From positions 173,126 to 237,125 of the forward strand of contig NZ_CABHWW010000038.1 in the NCBI RefSeq assembly GCF_902170305.1: a stretch of DNA of 64,000 nucleotides. The letters run 5' to 3'. Below are positions 36,380 to 48,456 of the stretch, one piece after another. Below the pieces are notes generated by a model, which searched no databases, was not told the DNA's origin, and saw only the letters and a program-made list of their open reading frames with translations. Each line of letters begins with the position of its first letter. Position 1 is the first letter of the stretch. Both the position numbers and the translations under genes were made by a program. The stretch is from Yersinia alsatica (GTDB lineage: Bacteria; Pseudomonadota; Gammaproteobacteria; Enterobacterales; Enterobacteriaceae).

Positions 36380-38497
36380 TTAGAAGCGATAATTGGCCCC
36401 CAGAGTGGCTTGAGTATCACTGTAGTTATGGCTGCCAAATTGATGGCCTAAATGAGTCCATACCAGTAGATTTTTATTAATATTAGCTTCAATACCCACT
36501 TTGAGGTCAGCAATATTGCGGGTTCCTTGCGGCGTAACATGGATACTGGCTAATTCTGTTTTGTTTTGTAGTTTTGCTGGGGTGGTATAGATATCTGATA
36601 ATTGTACCCCCGGGTTCATACGGCTATAAATCCAGTTAGCTTCAAAAGAGGGGCTGATTTGCAGGGTTCTGGTCGATGATAAGGTGTCAATATCGAACTC
36701 CCATGCTGTACGCATCCCCAACTTGGTCGTCACTGCGTTGTTCTCGTCAACTTTAATCTGTGTGTCAGATTCATTATGTAGCAGCCCGCTGGTACGCTGC
36801 CACGACACCTTTGCCTTAGGTTGAATAAAGAATCGGGTATCTGCTGTTTCGATCAACTGAAGTTTGTAGCCTGTTTCCAAGGCGGTGGTAAACAGATAGG
36901 ACCTGTAATTTGCCCCCGTAGCGACTTTTGGCGCTGTGATGTGGTTATTGAACCAGCTGTGCTGTGCCAGTAAGTCAATATAAGGCCCGGTTTTACTGTG
37001 GTTGTCGGCATACCAAATGCTATATAAACCAAGGTTATAACCATCAACTGAACCTTGCGCCTGATGATGAGATGATGTAGAGCGACTATGGTTTGTCGAT
37101 TTACCTACACCCGCAGTCAGCCCCAAAAGCCCTTGATCATTGCCGCCACTGCTCCACTTACTTAATGTGCCTCCGAGCTGGACTGCGTAGCGGTTGCTTT
37201 TGGTATGCAACTGACCATGACCCGAGCTAAAGCGACTTTTTGAGCCAGTGGTATTGAGCCACAAGCTACTGACGTCGGTTTCTCCCGTGATGGGATCGGT
37301 ATACAGTGTTTCTCCCTGGCGATATTGCAAGTCATCAGTCATAAACATCTGCTGAGTAGCGAGTTGGTTGGCAATATAGCTGCCCGCTTGCGGATTATGG
37401 CTAATGATCGGAGCCGGTTTAGGGGGCGGGGCTAGTTTAAGCACCGGCGCTTGAGCAACTTTGGAAGGGCTGATAGGGGCTTTTTCAGCCGTTTTGGGTT
37501 CAACTACGGCCTTTGCGGTACTCTCAGGTTCAGCGGCGAGTATATTATCCACTATTGAGTATATTGTTTTAGATACATCGGTAGCTTCTGTATAAAGATT
37601 ATTTAGCCCAGAGAGTAAAGCATCTTCTCTATCATCGTCTTTTGTTGAAGAATATCTAGATGGTTTTCCATCTAATATATCTTTAACTATATTTGCAAAT
37701 TTTTGAGTGTTTTTCTCTGTTAATTTCAGTTGTTGTTGTTGTGTAGCGTAATCTTCTTTAAGTATTAGCAGGTGAGATATTGCTTCAGGTAGGTTAAAGA
37801 CTATTTCAGATAGTCTTGCCCCAATATCTTTTGGGTGCATTGTCTTAGTGTTAAATGGTAAAACATTATCTATTGGCCCTGGGGGCTTGAAGAGATATGT
37901 TCCATATAGGTTTTTTATCTGTAATGCATTTCGTTGTGGTTGGCGTGAGTATTCTCCAACAAAATCTGTAATGTGGGGCGCTGCAGCTATCAATGCTACT
38001 CCTGCTTCTTCCAGTGCATATATCCGAAGCCGTGCCTGTTGTCGTACCTGTTCCTGTTCTTGTTCCTGTCGCAGTTCCTGTACCCGTTCCTGTGCCAGTC
38101 GCAGTGTTTCTGCATGTTCCAAACGATCCTGATCCTGTTGTAGCCATTTCTTATTTTCTGCTTCTATCTGGTCCAAGGTTCTTTCGTTCCAAATATCGGC
38201 ATCTGGGTTTTTTAGTTGCTGTTGTGCTAACTTTTCATTTTCTCTTGTATCAGCCAACCCCGTCGGATCGGGTTCATTCCAAGAATACTCATATGGGCTT
38301 GGTTTTTGCTCCACTGGGCTTGGATATAGGCTTGATTGTTGCTCCACTCTCTGTTGGCTTTTGTCATGAATATCTGCCCACACCATTGGGCTACTGAATA
38401 CCAAAAACAATACACTGATAGCTTTGGCGCAAGGTGCCAGACGATAAGGTAATGAGGGGGACTCAACAGAGTGTTGCATAAGATTTGATATAGACAT
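36380..38497 (-). CDS. Type Va autotransporter with coiled-coil, Pro-rich passenger
   Basis: 705 residues. The N-terminus is an extended signal peptide (about 20 polar residues, then AISVLFLVFSSPMVWA). The passenger (about residues 43-365) is unusual: a charged Gln/Glu/Arg coiled coil (RVQELRQEQEQEQVRQQARL), helical segments and a Pro-rich linker (VLKLAPPPKPAPIISHNPQA) instead of a beta-helix. The last 330 residues are an AIDA-type beta-barrel, opening with the family motif GSYIANQLATQQMFMTDDLQ and ending in the outer-membrane signature LGANYRF. No protease or lipase motif is seen, so adhesion or surface structure is more likely. It is inserted between ygjP and rlmG, where E. coli has none. 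Confidence 0.85.
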   Translation of the reverse strand: MSISNLMQHSVESPSLPYRLAPCAKAISVLFLVFSSPMVWADIHDKSQQRVEQQSSLYPSPVEQKPSPYEYSWNEPDPTGLADTRENEKLAQQQLKNPDADIWNERTLDQIEAENKKWLQQDQDRLEHAETLRLAQERVQELRQEQEQEQVRQQARLRIYALEEAGVALIAAAPHITDFVGEYSRQPQRNALQIKNLYGTYLFKPPGPIDNVLPFNTKTMHPKDIGARLSEIVFNLPEAISHLLILKEDYATQQQQLKLTEKNTQKFANIVKDILDGKPSRYSSTKDDDREDALLSGLNNLYTEATDVSKTIYSIVDNILAAEPESTAKAVVEPKTAEKAPISPSKVAQAPVLKLAPPPKPAPIISHNPQAGSYIANQLATQQMFMTDDLQYRQGETLYTDPITGETDVSSLWLNTTGSKSRFSSGHGQLHTKSNRYAVQLGGTLSKWSSGGNDQGLLGLTAGVGKSTNHSRSTSSHHQAQGSVDGYNLGLYSIWYADNHSKTGPYIDLLAQHSWFNNHITAPKVATGANYRSYLFTTALETGYKLQLIETADTRFFIQPKAKVSWQRTSGLLHNESDTQIKVDENNAVTTKLGMRTAWEFDIDTLSSTRTLQISPSFEANWIYSRMNPGVQLSDIYTTPAKLQNKTELASIHVTPQGTRNIADLKVGIEANINKNLLVWTHLGHQFGSHNYSDTQATLGANYRF

Positions 38498-38980
38498 TCT
38501 TGGTTTACCTTCCTGGTAATTGATATCTAAGTTTTTATAATTACGGATTATTATTACTTCCAGCTATAAAATGCAGACTTGATATCAAGATAATATATTG
38601 GTGGTTTTGACATTCCTGAGCAAAATATAAATAACATACTGTTTGTTATTTAATTTGTTTTGCGAATACGTAATAATAAAGGATTAATAAATGCCGAGAT
38701 TTATCGGGCGAGTTATTCTATGTTGGGTTAACCAAAATAGAGATTATTCATAATGAGTTAACATGAAAATAATGCTTGATAAGGATTGGTGCAGGGGAAA
38801 AGAGGCAATTCATAAAGCGCGCCTAAGCTGTTCATCAGGGCGTTTTCCCTGCCGTGTTTCAGGCATTTCTCACTTTTTATCAGCTTTGGTTGCGATAAAA
38901 CGGCATTTAAGTAAAAAAACATTTTACTGAGCGCCCGTTTTAGGGGATAAACAGCCCAAATTTATTATTCAGGAGCGGTG
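38498..38980. other. Non-coding region between autotransporter and rlmG
   Basis: About 480 bp, AT-rich on the autotransporter side (likely its promoter and silencing region), becoming more typical near rlmG. No ORF or RNA gene recognised. Confidence 0.5.
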
Positions 38981-40168
38981 ATGAGCCAACTCTTACTGGG
39001 GACACAAAGCCTTGAGCTTGAGCGTTTCCCCCCGCAAGAAAATTCCAATACCTTACAGGCATGGGAAGCGGCAGATGAATATCTGCTACAAAACATTGAC
39101 TTAAGCCAAATCGACGGTCGCCCAGTGCTGGTGTTTAATGATCAGTTTGGTACGCTGGCTTGTGCGTTACACGCTCATCGTCCATTTAGTGTCAGTGATT
39201 CCTATATGAGCCAATTGGCGACAGCGCACAATTTGCGTTTAAACCATTTGGATGAAGATGCAGTGACATTGCTAAGCAGTATGGATGCCTTGCCGCAAGC
39301 GCCTAAGCTGGTGGTGATTAAAATCCCTAAAGCATTAGCGCTGTTAGAGCATCAATTACATGCTTTGCGCCGGGTCGTTGCGCCGGACACGGTGATTATT
39401 GCCGGTGCAAAATCTCGTGATGTGCATAACTCAACCCTGCAATTGTTCGAAAAAATTCTCGGGCCGACCAAAACCACGCTGGCATGGAAGAAAGCGCGTC
39501 TGATTCACTGTGAAGTGGCCGATATTCCACCGGCAGAGGCTCCGCAAACCACTGACTGGCCACTAGCTAATACCGAGTATGTTATCCATAACCACGCGAA
39601 CGTATTTTCCCGCAATAATCTGGATATCGGCGCGCGTTTCTTTATGGAAATCCTGCCCTATGATGTGACCGGTAAAATAGCTGATTTGGGCTGTGGTAAT
39701 GGTGTGGTGGGTTTAATTGCGCTGGAGCAAAACCCATTGGCAGAAATGCTGTTTGTCGATGAATCATATATGGCAGTCGCATCTAGTGAGCTGAATATCA
39801 CTTATAACCGCCCACAAGATTTGTCGCGCTGTGAGTTCATGGTAAGTCATGGTTTGGCCGGTGTAGAACGTGAGAGCCTGCAATTGGTGCTGTGTAACCC
39901 GCCATTCCATCAACAGCATGCGGTCAGTGACCATGTGGCCTGGCAGATGTTTTGCGATGCCAAGCGCTGCCTGAAAGTGGGTGGCGAGCTGATGATTGTC
40001 GGGAACCGCCATTTGGATTACTTCCACAAACTGAAGCGCCTGTTTGGCAATTGCGAGACATTGGATTCTAACCAGAAGTTTATGGTGCTGAAAGCCGTGA
40101 AGACCGCGTCATCCCGCTCTGAGGGTGGTGGTTCGGGTAGTTTGGATATGTCGTACAGCGATTTCTAA
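38981..40168 (+). CDS. rlmG: 23S rRNA (guanine1835-N2)-methyltransferase RlmG
   Basis: Start ATG 38981 after AGGAG; a GTG three bases earlier is the only alternative. 395 residues with duplicated methyltransferase domains: a degenerate N-terminal one and a catalytic C-terminal one with the SAM motif [16 protein letters not shown] and the catalytic [16 protein letters not shown]. It modifies G1835 of 23S rRNA. It ends in a short Gly/Ser tail not found in E. coli. Confidence 0.96.
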   Translation: MSQLLLGTQSLELERFPPQENSNTLQAWEAADEYLLQNIDLSQIDGRPVLVFNDQFGTLACALHAHRPFSVSDSYMSQLATAHNLRLNHLDEDAVTLLSSMDALPQAPKLVVIKIPKALALLEHQLHALRRVVAPDTVIIAGAKSRDVHNSTLQLFEKILGPTKTTLAWKKARLIHCEVADIPPAEAPQTTDWPLANTEYVIHNHANVFSRNNLDIGARFFMEILPYDVTGKIADLGCGNGVVGLIALEQNPLAEMLFVDESYMAVASSELNITYNRPQDLSRCEFMVSHGLAGVERESLQLVLCNPPFHQQHAVSDHVAWQMFCDAKRCLKVGGELMIVGNRHLDYFHKLKRLFGNCETLDSNQKFMVLKAVKTASSRSEGGGSGSLDMSYSDF

Positions 40169-40171
40169 TTA

Positions 40172-40213
40172 TCCTTTGGCGTTGCAGCGGTGTTTACTTG
40201 CCGCAACGCCAAG
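40172..40213. terminator. Stem-loop between convergent rlmG and fadH
   Basis: TTGGCGTTGC and GCAACGCCAA pair around a 16-nt spacer; no T-tract, but the position between two converging genes supports a shared end signal. Confidence 0.5.
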
Positions 40214-40258
40214 GAATCACAGGGCGTGATTTCTGCCACCCCTGCCTCTCTCCACCGG

Positions 40259-42322
<2,064 letters not shown>

Positions 42323-42514
42323 TTAAGCCAAGTGGTCGGATGAGATTTTTTATTCAAATTTAGACGGTGCAGTGCAGCTTGGGAAATCACAATGTGCTGA
42401 TTGTGATAGCCGTCATGAATATGACATTGGCAGAGGGAGAGAGATTTTGCAGTATTGAACGAAGAGAATAGCCATGCAGGACATATTCCCTTCGTTTATC
42501 AGAATGATGGGCTA

Positions 42515-42877
42515 TTAATTACCAAATACCCGCAGGCGGTGACCATCAGGGTCTAATGCCACAAAGGTAAAGCCAAAATCCATCTGTAAAGGCATTTGTA
42601 GGATAGGTAGCCCGCGCTGTTGCCAGTCATCATATAAAGATTGCACCGCTGCTTTGTTTGCCAAAGCAAAAGCCACTTCAGCACCGCCCCCCGTGGCTGT
42701 CGCGGCCGGTTCGACGGTATGTTTGGACCAGAGCCCCAGCATCACGCCAGAATCCAGTGCGAACATGGCAAAAGTGGGGTGCAACTCCACCGGTTCTTTG
42801 GCGAGAAGGTCAGCATAAAATGCCGCGCTGTTGGTTGGGCTATCAACGTATAAGATGATGAAATTTGGATCTGTCAT
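42515..42877 (-). CDS. VOC-family (glyoxalase/bleomycin-resistance-like) protein
   Basis: Start ATG 42877 (MTDPNFIILYVDSPTNSAAF), 120 residues. One beta-alpha-beta-beta-beta unit is recognisable in each half (LYVDSPTNSAAFYADLLAKE and GFTFVALDPDGHRLRVFGN); the ending DPDGHRLRVF is typical of the family. Some metal-ligand positions seem absent, so it may be a binding rather than catalytic member. It lies about 125 bp downstream of a YafY-type regulator on the same strand and may be its target. Confidence 0.82.
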   Translation of the reverse strand: MTDPNFIILYVDSPTNSAAFYADLLAKEPVELHPTFAMFALDSGVMLGLWSKHTVEPAATATGGGAEVAFALANKAAVQSLYDDWQQRGLPILQMPLQMDFGFTFVALDPDGHRLRVFGN

Positions 42878-43002
42878 AGTTTTACCCCATATAATCAAAT
42901 GGATACTCAGTGTGTTAGCCTAATATCGCTTAGCTGAGTTCTATCCTAGCGGGGCATACTGACAGTTTCTGTCAGTAGTGATTAGTCAGTGATTGAAAGT
43001 TT

Positions 43003-43728
43003 CTAAGATGTCGATGGTTTTGGTGAGGTTGGGCGCAGCGATTGATCCTCGATACCCTCGGCTTCACGCCACTGCTTTAATAGCAACTGTCGGCGTTGGG
43101 GATAGCGCAGCTCAGTCAGTGAGATGGCACTGATGCGGTCGGCACGAAAATTACGGATGGTTTGGCGCAGTTCACACCAGGCGACCACCACGCGCACCTG
43201 TTCAAAAAAACCAATGGCAAATGGCCAGATACGGCGGCTAGATTCAGTACCTTTCAGATCGCGATAAGTGATATCGACTTTTCGTTCGCTGCGGATAGCG
43301 CGGCGCAATGTTGGCAGTGCCAGCTCACTATTAGGCATATGACCTACTGGGCCGATCAACAATGTCGAGGCATCCAGCTCATCACGTAAATCCGCAGGTA
43401 ACACCGCGGCAATTTTGGCCAAAGCATTATGTGCCGCTGCACTTAACTGTGAATCACCACGATGGCTGACCCAACGTGAACCCAGAACCAGAGCTTCAAT
43501 TTCCTCTTCGGAAAACATCAATGGCGGCAGCATAAAGCCAGGGCGCAGTACATATCCCAAGCCGGGTTCGCCTGTAATATCAGCACCTTGTTGTTGTAGG
43601 GTTGCGATATCGCGATAAAGTGTCCGCACACTGATAGCCAACTCATCCGCCAACGCCGCACCGGTAACCGGATAACGATGGCGGCGTAGAATTTGAATCA
43701 AATCAAGCAGACGCTGGCTACGGGACAT
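43003..43728 (-). CDS. YafY/WYL-domain transcriptional regulator
   Basis: 241 residues. The N-terminal HTH-11 (RSQRLLDLIQILRRHRYPVT, RTLYRDIATLQQQGADITGE) is followed by a WYL-like domain with IRSERKVDITYRDLKG and RRIWPFAIGFF; the tryptophan of WYL is replaced here. Such proteins sense small ligands or nucleic-acid signals and control neighbouring genes. The adjacent VOC gene is the likely target (inference). Confidence 0.85.
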   Translation of the reverse strand: MSRSQRLLDLIQILRRHRYPVTGAALADELAISVRTLYRDIATLQQQGADITGEPGLGYVLRPGFMLPPLMFSEEEIEALVLGSRWVSHRGDSQLSAAAHNALAKIAAVLPADLRDELDASTLLIGPVGHMPNSELALPTLRRAIRSERKVDITYRDLKGTESSRRIWPFAIGFFEQVRVVVAWCELRQTIRNFRADRISAISLTELRYPQRRQLLLKQWREAEGIEDQSLRPTSPKPSTS

Positions 43729-43825
43729 AAAGTATCTCGTCGAAGTATAAAACCTGACTATATACCTTTCACATTATTTCCAGAACAGCGGTATCACTAT
43801 TCATGATACCGCTTGCGGAAGGGGA

Positions 43826-44398
43826 TTATGAATTACGTTTATATAAGCTCGCGACCATAAAGCAGCCAAATGAGCTGAATAACATTTCAATCCCGACCAA
43901 GGTTGTCACCATCGTGATTGACATTAATGGCCCGGCACTGACCAGCAGATAGGTAATGATCAGATCAAGCACGCCCAGTAAAATTTGTAGCCATGCGCCC
44001 GGCAATCCCCACATTCTAAAGCCGGTTATCAGCCGCATTACCCCACCAAAGGCAAACAATACGCCGAGCACGATAGCCAGACTTATCATTCCAACAGTAG
44101 GATTGGTAATGAATACATACCCCATCACAATATATGCCACACCCAGCAAAATACCAGTGACCATCGGCCAGAGATTATGAGAGCGGTTGCTTATCATCCC
44201 GATTACCATCGCAATACCACTGAGCAGCAGCAGAATACCGATGATCATACTGAGGGCCGCACCGGAGGCCAGCGGATTAATCAGGCAAAAAATCCCACCT
44301 AACAGCAGTAAAATAGCAATGACTTGCATGATAAGTCGTTGTTTTTTTAAGGTCCCTTTATCAAGGCTGATAAGGTATTTCCGATCTATATTCAGCAT
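43826..44398 (-). CDS. hdeD: HdeD-family acid-resistance membrane protein
   Basis: 190 residues, six hydrophobic helices in the HdeD/DUF308 pattern (MQVIAILLLLGGIFCLINPL, SGAALSMIIGILLLLSGIAM, GVLFAFGGVMRLITGFRMW). Start ATG at 44398 follows AGGAG. In E. coli HdeD belongs to the acid fitness island and supports acid survival at high cell density. Here it lies about 900 bp from the gadB operon on the opposite strand, suggesting a small acid-response cluster. Confidence 0.88.
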   Translation of the reverse strand: MLNIDRKYLISLDKGTLKKQRLIMQVIAILLLLGGIFCLINPLASGAALSMIIGILLLLSGIAMVIGMISNRSHNLWPMVTGILLGVAYIVMGYVFITNPTVGMISLAIVLGVLFAFGGVMRLITGFRMWGLPGAWLQILLGVLDLIITYLLVSAGPLMSITMVTTLVGIEMLFSSFGCFMVASLYKRNS

Positions 44399-44604
44399 AA
44401 CTATGACTCCTGTATTGTCTGAACTCAGTTATCGATAACTCTCATGAGTATAGGCCGCGTCATTAATATATAAATAAAATTTATGATATTCAAATGATTA
44501 GGCAGTGGAATGTTTCTTGTACATTAGATGGAAAAACAGCATGGTAATAGGGCGAAGAATACTTATTAAAATATCAATGGAAGCTGAATTATAGGAGAAA
44601 TGAA

Positions 44605-44943
44605 ATGGACTATCGCGTACTGGAAATCCTGCAATATACCTTGAAGCCGGGGAGTGGTGCTGAATTCCATCGAATCATGCGAGAAATTAGCATCCCACTG
44701 CATGCCAGAGAGGGGATGGACGTTGTGGCTTATGGAAATTCGCTCCACGATCCAGATGCTTATTACCTGATGCGTGCTTTTGATAGCCAAGAAGCAATGG
44801 CCAATGCTGAGGCGCGTTTTTACAGCTCTGATGGGTGGCTTTCTGGGCCACGAATGACCATCATTGAACGGATTGAAAATAGCTTAAAATCAGTGATACC
44901 GATGCCAACTGCCACTATTGATGCTTTAAGGCAACGTGAGTGA
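44605..44943 (+). CDS. NIPSNAP-family protein
   Basis: 112 residues from ATG 44605 after GGAG. The pattern VLEILQYTLKPGSGAEFHRI, then YYLMRAFDSQEAMANAEARF and FYSSDGWLSGP, fits the dimeric alpha/beta-barrel fold of small NIPSNAP proteins. Biochemical role unknown. It is followed by a hairpin and is separately transcribed between hdeD and gadB. Confidence 0.82.
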   Translation: MDYRVLEILQYTLKPGSGAEFHRIMREISIPLHAREGMDVVAYGNSLHDPDAYYLMRAFDSQEAMANAEARFYSSDGWLSGPRMTIIERIENSLKSVIPMPTATIDALRQRE

Positions 44944-44963
44944 GATTATCCCCCCCTTTTCTG

Positions 44964-44992
44964 AATACGTTATCGGTGGATAACGTATTTAA
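44964..44992 (+). terminator. Stem-loop after NIPSNAP gene
   Basis: AATACGTTATC-GGTG-GATAACGTATT, an 11-bp perfect stem followed by TTAATC. Confidence 0.6.
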
Positions 44993-45337
44993 TCACAGTC
45001 ACTTATATTAATAATCTTTCCAATTAATAAAGTCCGCACAAGAAAATCATCTGCCAATGACTGAATAAAAAATAGGATTTATATAGTATTGAATAAATAG
45101 ACTTAGTAGATAAATAATATGAAAAGCATCTATTCATAAAATGGACATATTTATATTTATGGTGGCACAATTTTTTTTCAGTGCTAACTTTTTAACATCA
45201 GGTGAAATCATAATGGTTCTGTGTCTGCATTTTTTTTTAAATGGCTAAATAAATTCAATAATAATCTTACCTTTTATAGTTGTTTGATTTCACTGACTTT
45301 TAATTGAATTTTTCCTCAATTAGGATAGGGGTTGGAA
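44993..45337. promoter_or_regulatory. gadB upstream region
   Basis: About 345 bp, very AT-rich, with long A and T runs (a 9-10 T run near 45230) and no ORF. It is expected to hold the acid-inducible promoter of gadBC-glsA and to bind H-NS-like silencers; no GadE box was identified with confidence. Confidence 0.45.
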
Positions 45338-46738
45338 ATGACTAGAAAATCTATAGATGAATACCGCTCGACGTTACTGGATTCTCGCTTTGGCTCCCAA
45401 GCAATTCGTAATATGACGGAAGATAAAAAATTTCCTAAAGAAGAGATGCGCGAAGATATCGCTTTTCAAATCATCAGTGACGAGCTATTTCTTGATGGCA
45501 ATGCGCGGCAAAACCTCGCTACATTCTGTCAGACGTGGGATGACGATAATGTCCACAAACTGATGGATCTGTCGATAAACAAAAACTGGATTGATAAAGA
45601 GGAATATCCGCAGTCGGCGGCGATAGATATGCGCTGCGTGAATATGATGGCGGATCTCTGGAATGCACCTAAGTCAAAGGATGGGCAAGGGGTTGGAACC
45701 AATACCATTGGTTCTTCCGAAGCTTGCATGCTGGGTGGCATGGCGATGAAATGGCGCTGGCGCAAGAAAATGGCAGCCGCAGGAAAACCCACGAATAAAC
45801 CTAATTTTGTCTGTGGGCCGGTACAAGTCTGCTGGCATAAATTTGCTCGCTACTGGGATGTAGAAATGCGTGAAATCCCAATGGCTCCGGGGCAATTATT
45901 TATGGACCCGCAACGCATGGTGGAGGCCTGTGACGAAAACACCATTGGCGTGGTGCCCACTTTCGGTGTGACTTATACCGGCAACTATGAGTTTCCTAAA
46001 CCACTGCATGATGCATTGGACAAGCTGCACAAAGAGAAAGGTCTTGATATTGATATGCATATCGATGCGGCGAGTGGCGGCTTCTTAGCTCCCTTTGTTG
46101 CGCCTGATATCGAATGGGACTTCCGTTTACCGCGAGTAAAATCAATCAGTACGTCGGGGCACAAATTCGGTTTGGCCCCATTAGGTTGTGGCTGGGTTAT
46201 TTGGCGTGATGCCGCAGCCTTACCTGAAGAACTGATATTCAATGTTGATTATCTTGGTGGCCAAGTTGGTACTTTTGCCATCAACTTCTCGCGTCCGGCG
46301 GGGCAGGTTATTTCTCAATATTACGAATTTATTCGTCTAGGCCGCGAAGGCTATACCAAAGTACAAAGTGCCTGTTATCAGGTCGCCGAATTCTTGGCAA
46401 AAGAAATTGCTCCGCTAGGACCGTATGAATTCTATTGCAGTGGCGGCCCCTATGAGGGAATTCCTGCAATATGTTTCCGTGTCAAAGACGGGGCAAAACC
46501 GGGCTATACCCTCTATGACCTTTCTGAACGTTTAAGATTACGTGGTTGGCAAGTCCCGGCATTTACCCTGAGTGGCGGCATGTCCGATGTGGTAGTGATG
46601 CGCATCATGTGCCGCCGCGGATTCGAAATGGACTTCGCTGCACTGCTATTAGACGATTTTAAATCTTCACTGAAATATCTCAGTGAACATCCATCCCTTG
46701 GCGGCGAGGCCAGTCAGAATAGTTTTAACCATACCTAA
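45338..46738 (+). CDS. gadB: Glutamate decarboxylase GadB-like
   Basis: ATG 45338 ([20 protein letters not shown]), 466 residues, the same length as E. coli GadB. The PLP lysine lies in [18 protein letters not shown], substrate and PLP contacts in [20 protein letters not shown] and [20 protein letters not shown]. The C-terminal tail ends QNSFNHT, with the His that blocks the active site at neutral pH in E. coli GadB. The enzyme converts glutamate to GABA and consumes one proton. First gene of gadB-gadC-glsA. Confidence 0.96.
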   Translation: MTRKSIDEYRSTLLDSRFGSQAIRNMTEDKKFPKEEMREDIAFQIISDELFLDGNARQNLATFCQTWDDDNVHKLMDLSINKNWIDKEEYPQSAAIDMRCVNMMADLWNAPKSKDGQGVGTNTIGSSEACMLGGMAMKWRWRKKMAAAGKPTNKPNFVCGPVQVCWHKFARYWDVEMREIPMAPGQLFMDPQRMVEACDENTIGVVPTFGVTYTGNYEFPKPLHDALDKLHKEKGLDIDMHIDAASGGFLAPFVAPDIEWDFRLPRVKSISTSGHKFGLAPLGCGWVIWRDAAALPEELIFNVDYLGGQVGTFAINFSRPAGQVISQYYEFIRLGREGYTKVQSACYQVAEFLAKEIAPLGPYEFYCSGGPYEGIPAICFRVKDGAKPGYTLYDLSERLRLRGWQVPAFTLSGGMSDVVVMRIMCRRGFEMDFAALLLDDFKSSLKYLSEHPSLGGEASQNSFNHT

Positions 46739-46812
46739 AACGGGTTTTTCTTATTCTGATTATGAGCCTTTAAAACAAGGCGGCGTCATGCCGTGAATAA
46801 GGTGGATAAATT

Positions 46813-48387
46813 ATGTCAAATACTGTCTCAAATACCGCCAAGTCAGCGGTCCCGGTAAAAAAACTGGGCATCGCGACTTTGGCGATTATGAATATCGTGG
46901 CTGTCGTTAGTCTCAGGGGATTACCCGCTGAGGCTGAATATGGCTTGAGTTCAATTTTCTACTACCTCTTTGCTGCTGTATTTTTCTTAATTCCTGTGTC
47001 ATTGGTCGCGGCTGAATTAGCCACGGGTTGGCCTGAAAAAGGCGGGGTATTTCGCTGGGTTGGTGAAGCCTTTGGCCCACGATTGGCCTTTCTAGCCATG
47101 TTTATGCTGTGGATTGAAGTCACAGTTTGGTTCCCCACCGCGCTGACATTTGCCGCAGTATCACTGGCCTTTATTGGCCCCGAACAACGCTGGGACGAGG
47201 CCCTGTCTGCCAATAAATTCTTTGTGTTAGGAATAGTGCTATTTATTTATTGGCTCGCCACCTTTATTGCCTTTAAAGGGGTGGCGACATTTGCCAAAGT
47301 TTCAAAATGGGGCGGTATCATCGGTACCATTATTCCGGCGATCATTTTGATTGTTTTGGGCTTTGCTTACCTATTGGGCGGTGGAGCACCACAAATTGAA
47401 TTAGCTTGGGATCAGGTGATTCCCGACTTTACCAACTTCGATAACGTCGTGCTGGCAGCGAGTATTTTCTTGTTCTATGCCGGTATGGAGATGAATGCCA
47501 TCCATGTTAAGGACGTGGATAATCCCAACAGAAATTACCCCATTGCCATCATGCTGTCAGCCGTGGGGACGGTGCTTATTTTCGTATTAGGGACTCTGGC
47601 CATCGCCTTTATTATTCCTAAGTCGGATATTAGCCTGACACAAAGTTTGTTGGTCGCTTATGACGCGATGTTTAAGTGGGCTGGTCTGGAATGGTTAGGG
47701 CCGATTGTCGCCTTTGCCTTGGCTATTGGGGTATTAGCCGGGGTAGTGACCTGGGTTGCTGGCCCATCCTCTGGTTTGCTGGTGGTGGCTAAAGCGGGTT
47801 ATTTGCCGCGCTGGTGGCAACATACAAACCAAAATGGCATGGCGACACATATTCTGCTGTTACAGGCATTATTGGTGACCTTACTGGCTATTCTGTTTGT
47901 GGTATTACCTTCAGTGCAGGCTGCGTACCAAATAATGAGTCAAATGACCGTAATCTTGTATCTCATTATGTATATGCTGATGTTTGGCTCGGCAATTTAT
48001 CTGCGTTATAGCCAGCCGAATCGCCCGCGGCCATATCATATTCCCGGTGGCACTATCGGTATGTGGATAATTGGTGGGGCTGGGTTGCTTGGCTCTATTC
48101 TGGCTTTCGTCTTTAGTTTTATTCCACCCAGCCAAATATCAGTCGGTAGCCCAACGGAATACGTTGGCATTTTGATTGCCACCACCTTGTTCTTTGTCGT
48201 GCTGCCATTCTTGATTTATTTGGTGCGCAAACCTCACTGGCGTGATGAAAACAGTGATTTTGCCCCATTTACCTGGCAAGCCGAGAACGGGCATCCGGGG
48301 TTACAAAACTTATCGGCAGCCCATACCAGTGATGTGACGGCATCTGTCGCCACGAAATCCCCAGCGGCGAGCACGCCAAAAAGTTAA
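46813..48387 (+). CDS. gadC: Glutamate/GABA antiporter GadC
   Basis: 524 residues, 12 membrane helices of the APC superfamily with the GadC-typical N-terminal helix NIVAVVSLRGLPAEAEYGLS and GWPEKGGVFRWVGEAFGPRL. The long cytoplasmic C-terminus (after about residue 470) corresponds to the C-plug that closes the antiporter at neutral pH; its last 30 residues are divergent. It exchanges external glutamate for GABA and so exports the proton consumed by GadB. It starts 74 bp after gadB. Confidence 0.95.
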   Translation: MSNTVSNTAKSAVPVKKLGIATLAIMNIVAVVSLRGLPAEAEYGLSSIFYYLFAAVFFLIPVSLVAAELATGWPEKGGVFRWVGEAFGPRLAFLAMFMLWIEVTVWFPTALTFAAVSLAFIGPEQRWDEALSANKFFVLGIVLFIYWLATFIAFKGVATFAKVSKWGGIIGTIIPAIILIVLGFAYLLGGGAPQIELAWDQVIPDFTNFDNVVLAASIFLFYAGMEMNAIHVKDVDNPNRNYPIAIMLSAVGTVLIFVLGTLAIAFIIPKSDISLTQSLLVAYDAMFKWAGLEWLGPIVAFALAIGVLAGVVTWVAGPSSGLLVVAKAGYLPRWWQHTNQNGMATHILLLQALLVTLLAILFVVLPSVQAAYQIMSQMTVILYLIMYMLMFGSAIYLRYSQPNRPRPYHIPGGTIGMWIIGGAGLLGSILAFVFSFIPPSQISVGSPTEYVGILIATTLFFVVLPFLIYLVRKPHWRDENSDFAPFTWQAENGHPGLQNLSAAHTSDVTASVATKSPAASTPKS

Positions 48388-48456
48388 TTTCCCTCCTCTC
48401 TAAGCAGGGCGGCATTGGCCCCCTGCTCAATGACATTAAGTGTTGGAGTCAGTGTT

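Noticed and set aside
37848..38397. Overlapping ORFs with Thr/Gly, Cys/Ser or Val/Pro repeats in the autotransporter region
   Set aside because: They are other-frame readings of the repetitive Gln/Glu codons in the coiled coil.
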